Source of the DNA: Virgibacillus alimentarius
GTDB taxonomy: Bacteria; Bacillota; Bacilli; Bacillales; Amphibacillaceae
Assembly (NCBI RefSeq): GCF_000709085.1
Contig: NZ_JFBD01000034.1
Location: 1-36,534, forward strand
Direction: 5' to 3'
DNA length: 36,534 nt
The notes under the pieces are model-generated. The model was not told where the DNA came from. It saw only the letters and a program-made list of their open reading frames with translations, and did no database searches. Below are positions 31,004 to 36,534 of the stretch, piece after piece (positions within the stretch are counted from its first letter, which is position 1; each line of letters begins with the position of its first letter). The position numbers and the translations under genes are program-made.

Positions 31004-31318
31004 ATGCTTATGGTAACAACCAATGAAATACCCGGCAGAGAGATAACCCTTGTAAAAGGATTGGTTCAAGGCAGTACGGTACAGTCCAAACATGTTGGAC
31101 GGGATATTGGTGCAGGCTTAAAAACACTTGTCGGTGGGGAAATTCAAGGGTACTCTGATTTGATGAAAGAGGCAAGGGACATTGCAGTGAATCGACTGAT
31201 CAAGGAAGCAGAGGAACTTGATGCAAACGCAATTGTCGGTATGCGTTTTCAAACGTCGCAAGTAATGAATTCCGCTGCGGAGGTTATCGCCTATGGTACA
31301 GCGGTAGTCGTGGATTAG
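31004..31318 (+). CDS. YbjQ/UPF0145 family protein
   Basis: This compact protein of about 104 aa shows the YbjQ pattern: VTTNEIPGREITLVKGLVQGSTVQSKHVGRDIGAGLKTLVGGEIQGYSDLM, KEARDIAVNRLIKEAEELDANAIVGMRFQTS, and a final strand EVIAYGTAVVV. Members form pentameric rings and have been listed as heavy-metal-binding-like, but the function is unknown. The start ATG 31004 has GGAGGTGG upstream; a longer frame from 30941 lacks a ribosome site. Monocistronic. Confidence 0.88.
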   Translation: MLMVTTNEIPGREITLVKGLVQGSTVQSKHVGRDIGAGLKTLVGGEIQGYSDLMKEARDIAVNRLIKEAEELDANAIVGMRFQTSQVMNSAAEVIAYGTAVVVD

Positions 31319-31329
31319 AAATTTTTTAG

Positions 31330-31380
31330 GAGCTGTTAGCTTTCATGTTGTTACTCGGCATGAGAGTTAACAGCTTTTTT
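31330..31380 (+). terminator. Terminator of the ybjQ-like gene
   Basis: AGCTGTTAGCTTTCATG pairs with CATGAGAGTTAACAGCT (minor mismatch) and is followed by T6. Confidence 0.88.
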
Positions 31381-31417
31381 GGCTGAAAAACTGTATTTGT
31401 TTAGCGTCTAAATGTGT

Positions 31418-31553
31418 TATTATCGACAGGAATATACTTTCACCCTAAGGTAAGGGTGCGATTAACACGCGTAAGCAGATGTTTGAAGCATAGAAACCAA
31501 AGCTGAGATTTTTATTGCGTTATACGGCTAATTGCAGAATTGAGGATTGTCGC
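31418..31553 (+). promoter_or_regulatory. Structured leader upstream of the TauE/SafE gene
   Basis: TATTAT at 31418-31423 may be a -10 (a weak TTTGTT lies 16 bp upstream). The leader of about 120 nt contains a perfect hairpin, CACCCT (31441-31446) with AGGGTG (31453-31458), and then several short complementary segments (GTAAGCAG/GAAGCATAG, TTGCG...). It does not match the riboswitch classes I know. A regulatory leader is possible but unproven. Confidence 0.35.
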
Positions 31554-32324
31554 ATGATTCCATATTTATTATTAATCGTTTTCTTTTCAAATTTGATTAT
31601 TGGAATATTTCTAGGGATTTCCGGGATTTCAGGATTTCTCCTCCCGATGATTTACGTAGGTTTTTTGGATATGCCAGTGAAAGACTCACTCGCACTTAGT
31701 TTTTTGGCGTTTGCTGTTTCAGGTGTCATTGCAGCTCTTTCCTATTTAAAATCGAAAAATATGGACCTTCGTCTTGCTCTCTATTTAAGCATCGGAAGTA
31801 TACCTGGCGCTTTTCTCGGAGTACAAATAAACGTATTGATTTCTGACACCCTGGCTAAACTGTTCCTTTATTTATTTGTATTAGTTGCGGGTTTATCTTT
31901 GTTTAAGCAAAATAAAGAACGTATCGACATAGATAGCAGATCGATGAAAATCTTAAATAGCAATGCGGTGCTTATGATTATTGGACTCTTAACCGCATCG
32001 ATCAGCTCCCTGACAGGGGCAGGAGGACCAATTTTGTTAGTGCCGCTCCTTGCAAGCTTAGGGATAAATATTCGTATAGCTGTAGGTGTTAGTCTGCTAA
32101 ATTCGGTTATTATCGCAATTCCGGCTATCTTTGGCTATTTTGCTTATGCAACTATGGATAATATATGGACTCTCATTGCTAGCAGTCTAATAGGTATCAC
32201 GGCAGGGATTCTTACTGGTGCTTATTATGCAACCAAAGTTCCTACCCAGTACCTTCGCCTTTTTATTGGAATTATCACGATTATTACGGCTGTTTATATG
32301 CTTATTTCTTTATTTATTACATGA
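31554..32324 (+). CDS. TauE/SafE family membrane transporter
   Basis: This 256-aa protein has about eight membrane segments. The family's two similar halves are visible: an N-terminal FLGISGISGFLLPMIY and a central SSLTGAGGPILLVPLLASLGI motif, each followed by an (A/V)(V/L)S(L/F)L stretch. Members export or import small sulfur-containing or organic anions such as sulfite, sulfoacetate or taurine. The substrate here is unknown. The preferred start is ATG 31554 after GAGG; an in-frame upstream TTG at 31515 lacks a ribosome site. It has a possible structured leader. No other sulfur genes are close. Confidence 0.85.
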   Translation: MIPYLLLIVFFSNLIIGIFLGISGISGFLLPMIYVGFLDMPVKDSLALSFLAFAVSGVIAALSYLKSKNMDLRLALYLSIGSIPGAFLGVQINVLISDTLAKLFLYLFVLVAGLSLFKQNKERIDIDSRSMKILNSNAVLMIIGLLTASISSLTGAGGPILLVPLLASLGINIRIAVGVSLLNSVIIAIPAIFGYFAYATMDNIWTLIASSLIGITAGILTGAYYATKVPTQYLRLFIGIITIITAVYMLISLFIT

Positions 32325-32369
32325 TGAAGAATACATTTTCTAAACGGACAACAGGGAGACAAAAAATAA

Positions 32370-32543
32370 TCAACCGGAAAGCCGAGCGTTTCAACCGGAG
32401 AGACAAAATATCAACCGAAGGAGTTCCGGTATCAACCGGAGCGCGGACATATCGACCAAAGGGTCCACAGTATCAACCGGAGCAACTCGCGTATCAACCA
32501 GCAAGAAAAATATCGGCGTTGATCCTCTTAATGTCAACCGATC
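32370..32543. repeat. Degenerate tandem array, 20-21 bp period, core TATCAACCGGAG
   Basis: Nine units begin at 32370, 32391, 32411, 32432, 32452, 32473, 32494, 32513 and 32534, with steps of 21, 20, 21, 20, 21, 21, 19 and 21 bp. Each starts TCAACCGGAG or a variant; the TC and the CC are the most constant, and the eighth is strongly degenerate. The ten or so bases between cores vary freely. The array follows the TauE stop codon and lies before the convergent TetR gene. A 107-codon frame crosses it, but non-triplet steps prevent a repeated peptide. Confidence 0.85.
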
Positions 32544-32551
32544 ACAGATAC

Positions 32552-32586
32552 AAAAGCACTTCCTATTACGAGAAAATGCTTATTCT
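32552..32586 (-). terminator. Terminator of the TetR gene
   Basis: In minus-strand RNA, AAGCAUUUUCU and AGGAAGUGCUU pair over all eleven positions (two G-U pairs), followed by UUUU. It lies 20 bp after the regulator's stop codon and just beyond the tandem array. Confidence 0.75.
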
Positions 32587-32605
32587 TTGTCCATGCCTGA
32601 CTCTT

Positions 32606-33214
32606 TTACACCCTGTACAACGCTGCTGTATAAAACAGGGATAATTGCTCAACAATGGGTTCGAGCTCAAGCCCCTTATCCTCTACAAATTTCCACATAA
32701 ACATTTCATTCATGTAATACCAGCTTTGCGCAGTGATTCTCGGATCAAATTTACTACTGACCAGCTTTTTTTGCTGGGAATAGTTGATATCTGAAGTAAT
32801 ACTTTCGATGAATTCATTACGGATCTCAAGCCATCTTGATTCGATAATCTCACTTGAACCAATCGCTTCTTTCACAACTTGCATGGTTGCTCGTTCTTCA
32901 ATTGCTACAGTCATGTATGCTCTCACTTGATCTCTTATTTGCTGACAGGCTTCGTCGATCGAAGTAGGCTGAAATACTTGCTTGGCTACTTTAAAAAATT
33001 GTCCCATTACTTCTTCCATTACGGTATTAAACATATCATCCTTATTTTTAAAATAAACATAGGCAGTTCCGTATCCGACTCCTGCATCTTTAATAATTTG
33101 GGAAATCGTTGTTTTATCAAAACCGTTTTGCAAAAAAATATGATGGGCAGATTGAATTAATTTTCTTTTTGTTTCTAGTGCCTGTTTATCACGATTCGTT
33201 AATTTTTCCCCCAT
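32606..33214 (-). CDS. TetR-family regulator, probable kyn operon repressor
   Basis: This 202-aa protein has an N-terminal TetR helix-turn-helix (KRKLIQSAHHIFLQNGFDKTTISQIIKDAGVGYGTAYVYFKNKDDMF) and a helical ligand-binding C-terminal domain that I cannot assign to a ligand. It is divergent from the kynurenine operon, with a 15-bp palindrome over the -35 of the kyn promoter, so it likely represses kynUBA and responds to tryptophan, kynurenine or a related compound; this is inferred. Other Bacillus kyn clusters use different regulators or none. GGAGGTTAGTAAA precedes the ATG. Confidence 0.88.
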   Translation of the reverse strand: MGEKLTNRDKQALETKRKLIQSAHHIFLQNGFDKTTISQIIKDAGVGYGTAYVYFKNKDDMFNTVMEEVMGQFFKVAKQVFQPTSIDEACQQIRDQVRAYMTVAIEERATMQVVKEAIGSSEIIESRWLEIRNEFIESITSDINYSQQKKLVSSKFDPRITAQSWYYMNEMFMWKFVEDKGLELEPIVEQLSLFYTAALYRV

Positions 33215-33241
33215 TTTACTAACCTCCGATCTTATTGATAC

Positions 33242-33277
33242 AATGTCATTGACATTATGTCATGAATTAAATATAAT
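33242..33277 (+). promoter_or_regulatory. kyn promoter and TetR-type operator
   Basis: TTGACA (33249-33254), a 17-bp spacer and TATAAT (33272-33277) make a consensus promoter. AATGTCATTGACATT (33242-33256) is a perfect palindrome covering the -35. A second overlapping dyad, TGACATTATGTCA (33250-33262), extends into the spacer. A repressor here would shut off kynU and could also affect its own divergent gene. Confidence 0.85.
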
Positions 33278-33347
33278 ATGACTATACTATAAATTATACG
33301 ATTAATTCAAGTTATCTGAAAATATAGAAATACAAGGAGTGGTATCA

Positions 33348-34622
33348 TTGACAGAAAAATTTACGAGAGAATATGCGCGCAGCTTGGATGCGAAAGATGA
33401 ATTACGTAAATATCGAGATGAATTTTATCTCAATAATGATGGCGTTTACATGGATGGAAATTCCTTAGGCCTCATGAGTAAAAGAGCAGAACAATCTGCT
33501 TTTGATTTATTAAACTCATGGAAGAAATACGGGATAGATGGATGGACAGAAGGGGAGCATCCTTGGTATTTCCTATCCGAGTCCCTTGGGGAAAAGATGT
33601 CCGAACTTGTTGGAGCGAAAAAAGATGAAGTGATTGTTACAGGCTCTACAACTGTAAATTTGCACCATCTTGTTTCTACATTTTATCAACCAGAAGGAAA
33701 ACGGACCAAAATACTTGCTGACTCCTTAACATTTCCGACTGATATTTATGCATTAAAAGCGCAATTAAAATTAAAAGGGTATGATGACTCCCATCTCGTG
33801 CAGGTACAAAGTGAAGATGGACAGTTTTTAAAAGAAGAGGATATTATCGAAGCAATGACGGATGAGATTGCATTAATCGTCCTTCCAAGTGTCCTCTATC
33901 GAAGCGGTCAGATTTTAGATATGAAGCGTCTTACAGAAGCAGCACATGAGCGAAATATTAAAATTGGATTTGACCTTTGTCATTCTGTTGGCTCTATTCC
34001 GCATGAATTACATGAATGGGATGTTGACTTTGCTTTTTGGTGTACGTATAAGCATTTAAACGGAGGACCAGGTAGTGTTGCAGCCCTCTATTTAAATGAA
34101 AAATTTTTTGGTGTTTCACCAGGTCTTGCAGGGTGGTTCAGTTCAGACAAAGAAAAGCAATTTGATATGGATCATACATTAACCCCCGCTCAAACGGCCG
34201 GAGCTTTCCAAATTGGAACACCGCATGTATTAAGTGTAGCACCATTAATTGGCGCACTTGAACTATTTCATGAAGCGGGAATTGAAAATGTACGGAAGAA
34301 ATCACTTCAGTTAACAGACTATATGATGGAATTGATTGAACATGAATTAAAAGATGATGGTATCGTCATTTGCAATCCAAAAAATCATGAACAGCGCGGT
34401 GGCCATGTATATGTAGAACATCCGGAGGCGGCACGTATTTGCAAGGCACTTAAAATGCAAAAAGTAATTCCTGATTTTAGAACTCCAAGCGGTATTCGTC
34501 TTGCGCCAGTAGCTTTATATAATTCATTTGAAGATGTGTATGATTGTGTGCAAATCTTAAAAACGATAATGGAAGAAAAGCGATATAATCAATTCGAAAA
34601 TGAAAGGAATATTGTTTCCTAA
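33348..34622 (+). CDS. kynU: Kynureninase
   Basis: This 424-aa fold-type I PLP enzyme cleaves kynurenine to anthranilate and alanine. Motifs: [84 protein letters not shown] (PLP Lys in YKHLNGG), [13 protein letters not shown], and a final [23 protein letters not shown]. Start is TTG 33348 after AAGGAG; a GTG at 33339 lies in that site. Its stop codon overlaps the kynB start by one base (TAATG). It is the first gene of a tryptophan-degradation operon. Confidence 0.95.
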   Translation: MTEKFTREYARSLDAKDELRKYRDEFYLNNDGVYMDGNSLGLMSKRAEQSAFDLLNSWKKYGIDGWTEGEHPWYFLSESLGEKMSELVGAKKDEVIVTGSTTVNLHHLVSTFYQPEGKRTKILADSLTFPTDIYALKAQLKLKGYDDSHLVQVQSEDGQFLKEEDIIEAMTDEIALIVLPSVLYRSGQILDMKRLTEAAHERNIKIGFDLCHSVGSIPHELHEWDVDFAFWCTYKHLNGGPGSVAALYLNEKFFGVSPGLAGWFSSDKEKQFDMDHTLTPAQTAGAFQIGTPHVLSVAPLIGALELFHEAGIENVRKKSLQLTDYMMELIEHELKDDGIVICNPKNHEQRGGHVYVEHPEAARICKALKMQKVIPDFRTPSGIRLAPVALYNSFEDVYDCVQILKTIMEEKRYNQFENERNIVS

Positions 34623-35254
34623 TGGCAGAATGGATTGATATTTCTCAACCGTTGAATAATCAATTAGCACACTGGCCTGGTGATCAATCTTTTCATTATC
34701 ATACACCGTTGACAAAGGATATGACAGGGTCTGTAAATATAGGAAGAATCACGACTAGTACACATGTTGGTACACATGTGGACGCTCCCTTCCATTTTTT
34801 AGAAAATGGAAAGCGCATTCTAGATTTAGAAATTGACCGCTATATTGGTCCATGCACATTGATCGATCTCAGTGCCTTTGATGAAATCAACCAACGTGCT
34901 TTGGAATCTAAAAATATAGATGCAGCTGAACGGTTGTTAATTCGCACGTCTTTACCGAATCGTCCAGAAAGATTTCCAAAAGACGTATCACCCATCACAC
35001 CAGATGGTGCTGCGTATATGAAATCCTTAGGTGTGCAGCTTGTCGGTGTAGACACACCATCAATGGATCCAATTACAAGTAAAGAACTCGCAGGCCATCA
35101 TGCGCTTTATCAGCATGACATTTACATTCTTGAGAATGTGATGCTGGATCATGTGGCAGAAGGTGATTATGAACTTATTGCACTTCCATTGCCGCTTGAA
35201 GAAGCGGATGGGAGTCTTGTCAGGGCAGTAATTAAACCGATAAAGGGGAGTTAA
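34622..35254 (+). CDS. kynB: Kynurenine formamidase (cyclase family)
   Basis: This 210-aa metal-dependent hydrolase converts N-formylkynurenine to kynurenine. The metal motif [12 protein letters not shown] is at about residues 48-59. Other typical parts are [18 protein letters not shown] at the start and the later GVDTPSMDP and [15 protein letters not shown]. Length matches bacterial KynB. It is translationally coupled to kynU by TAATG overlap and is followed 2 bp after its stop by kynA. Confidence 0.95.
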   Translation: MAEWIDISQPLNNQLAHWPGDQSFHYHTPLTKDMTGSVNIGRITTSTHVGTHVDAPFHFLENGKRILDLEIDRYIGPCTLIDLSAFDEINQRALESKNIDAAERLLIRTSLPNRPERFPKDVSPITPDGAAYMKSLGVQLVGVDTPSMDPITSKELAGHHALYQHDIYILENVMLDHVAEGDYELIALPLPLEEADGSLVRAVIKPIKGS

Positions 35255-35256
35255 AA

Positions 35257-36105
35257 ATGGAGCATATTAATAAACATCAAGCTTTTAAAGATGAAAAAAG
35301 TATTCATACGGATTTTAAAGAAAAAATGACATATAGTGATTATTTAGGGCTGGATACATTACTTTCCAGCCAGCACCCGTTAAGCGATCATCATGATGAA
35401 ATGTTATTTATTACAATTCATCATGTCAGTGAAATTTGGATGAAATTGATTTTACATGAAATAAACTCTGCTATTTCAGATATCCAGTCAGACAATTTAT
35501 CAACATCTTTTAAAAAACTCGCCCGCGTATCACAAATACAAGAACAGCTTAAAAATGTCTGGAATGTCCTTGCAACGTTAACACCAAGTGAATATATCGA
35601 ATTTCGTGATAAGCTTGGGAATGCATCTGGGTTTCAATCTTATCAAAACCGCTTAATTGAGTTTGCATTAGGCTATAAAACAGAATATGTCCTGAAAATA
35701 TATGAAAAAAATCCTGAACTTCATCAAATGCTCAAGGAGGCACATAAAGCACCAAGTCTTTATGACGTATCGATTCAAGCGCTTGCCAGAGCAGGTCTTC
35801 CTATTGATGAGGAAGTATTAAATCGTGATGTAAGTATCGCGCACAAGCCGAACGAAAGTGTTAAGAAAGCATGGATGACGGTTTATAAAAATGTGGATCA
35901 ATACTGGGAGTTATATGAGCTTGCTGAGGAACTTGTTGATATTGAAGATTTATTTCAGCAATGGCGCTTTAGACATATGAAGACAGTAGAACGTATTATC
36001 GGATTTAAAATTGGTACAGGAGGATCAGGTGGAGTAAGTTATTTGAAAAAAGTGCTCGACCAATACTTTTTCCCTGAACTATGGGAATTAAGAACGGAAC
36101 TTTAA
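35257..36105 (+). CDS. kynA: Tryptophan 2,3-dioxygenase
   Basis: This 282-aa heme enzyme opens tryptophan to N-formylkynurenine, the first step of the pathway. Typical features: [45 protein letters not shown] (substrate-pocket His), [15 protein letters not shown], a proximal-His region [31 protein letters not shown] and the C-terminal [12 protein letters not shown]. With kynU and kynB it gives tryptophan to anthranilate plus alanine. The ribosome site AAAGGGGAG lies in the end of kynB. Confidence 0.95.
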   Translation: MEHINKHQAFKDEKSIHTDFKEKMTYSDYLGLDTLLSSQHPLSDHHDEMLFITIHHVSEIWMKLILHEINSAISDIQSDNLSTSFKKLARVSQIQEQLKNVWNVLATLTPSEYIEFRDKLGNASGFQSYQNRLIEFALGYKTEYVLKIYEKNPELHQMLKEAHKAPSLYDVSIQALARAGLPIDEEVLNRDVSIAHKPNESVKKAWMTVYKNVDQYWELYELAEELVDIEDLFQQWRFRHMKTVERIIGFKIGTGGSGGVSYLKKVLDQYFFPELWELRTEL

Positions 36106-36132
36106 ATCTGTTACAAAAAGGGGAGAAAACAG

Positions 36133-36534
36133 ATGAAAGATTCAAGAGAGCAATGGTCATCAAAGATTGGATTTATCCTATCGTCTGCCGGGGCCGCCAT
36201 TGGCCTTGGCGCGATATGGAAGTTTCCATATGTAACAGGAATGAATGGTGGGGGAGCATTCTTTCTTATTTTTGTACTATTCACTATCTTTATCGGATTG
36301 CCGATGCTTATCTCGGAATTTATTATCGGAAGGGCAGCAAAAAAAGAAGCAGTTTCGGCCTATGATCATTTAGCGCCAGACTCGGCCTGGAGAATCATCG
36401 GACGTCTAGGTGTTGCTGGTTGTTTTCTATTATTATCTTTTTATAGTGTTGTTGGTGGATGGATTATCATCTACTCTGGGCTAAGTCTTACAGGAAACAT
36501 AATTACGGATCACGCTGATTATGGACAGCTTTTT
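36133..36534 (+). CDS. Sodium-dependent transporter, neurotransmitter:sodium symporter family (partial)
   Basis: The first 134 codons, cut by the window edge, read [20 protein letters not shown], then [42 protein letters not shown] and further membrane segments. This is the NSS/SNF family signature, with the unwound first helix that binds Na+ and an amino acid. LeuT and TnaT (tryptophan) belong here. In the kyn operon, 27 bp after kynA, it most likely imports tryptophan or kynurenine. The ribosome site is AAGGGGAG. Confidence 0.9.
   Translation, partial: MKDSREQWSSKIGFILSSAGAAIGLGAIWKFPYVTGMNGGGAFFLIFVLFTIFIGLPMLISEFIIGRAAKKEAVSAYDHLAPDSAWRIIGRLGVAGCFLLLSFYSVVGGWIIIYSGLSLTGNIITDHADYGQLF

Noticed and set aside
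31441-31515. TPP riboswitch, suggested by GCTGAGAT in the leader
   Set aside because: The partner segments (ACCTGATCTGG-like and the closing stem) are absent and the order is wrong.
32321-32644. 107-codon plus-strand open frame overlapping the TauE stop
   Set aside because: It is formed by the 20-21 bp array, whose steps are not multiples of three, so the peptide has no regular repeat. There is no good ribosome site and it runs into the TetR gene's 3' end on the other strand.

Overview
The window looks like a chromosomal segment of a low-GC Bacillaceae bacterium, probably of the Oceanobacillus/Virgibacillus/Lentibacillus type. This rests on the low-GC codon use, strong AGGAGG-like ribosome sites with frequent GTG and TTG starts, sigma-A promoters, a Bacillus-type FNR, a PurR box and MifM/YidC2-like genes. 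No rRNA, tRNA, CRISPR array, complete insertion sequence or prophage was seen. It reads as metabolic and accessory chromosome shaped by decay of single genes and by short non-coding repeats.

Layout. 1-3300: a direct repeat, a decayed alpha/beta-hydrolase start, a frameshifted dipeptide epimerase, a DUF819 membrane protein and a DUF3870 protein. 3400-4660 (minus): a second-copy YidC insertase preceded by a small membrane ORF that looks like a MifM-type ribosome-stalling sensor. 4800-7600: an LCP cell-wall ligase, then a GTP cyclohydrolase I / SDR pair. 7660-9400 (minus): a purine permease/phosphoribosyltransferase operon behind a PurR operator. 9600-12600: a cupin gene divergent from fnr, then a NarK nitrate transporter fused to a PAS domain behind an FNR box. 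12800-18300: a PdaC-like deacetylase, a DUF420 (CtaM-like) protein, an unidentified membrane protein, a truncated FGGY kinase, a DUF309 protein and a lipoprotein. 18400-22960: DsrE protein, a cyclohexadienyl-dehydratase-like lipoprotein, a small AtzG/GatC-like ORF with its amidase, and CorA. 23400-26700: D-serine dehydratase, an MpsC-domain protein and a DHA2 exporter. 26800-30850: a sigma-54 activator, three dyads and a -24/-12 promoter, an agmatinase-family ureohydrolase and a sodium:solute symporter. 31000-32600: YbjQ and TauE/SafE proteins. 32600-36534: a TetR regulator divergent from kynU-kynB-kynA and a sodium-dependent transporter cut by the window edge.

Regulatory logic is unusually readable. 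There is a sigma-54 guanidino-compound locus, an FNR box centred at -41.5 for narK, paired PurR boxes over a purine-salvage promoter, and a palindrome over the -35 of a near-consensus kyn promoter. The stall-peptide/YidC2 pair has a Shine-Dalgarno/anti-Shine-Dalgarno hairpin exactly where the MifM model needs one.

The best candidates for little-described biology are non-coding. Two degenerate arrays, with different core words, share a 20-21 bp period (about two helical turns) and both lie between convergent genes. A dispersed element of about 30 bp recurs between genes on both strands and appears to supply the -35 half of two promoters.
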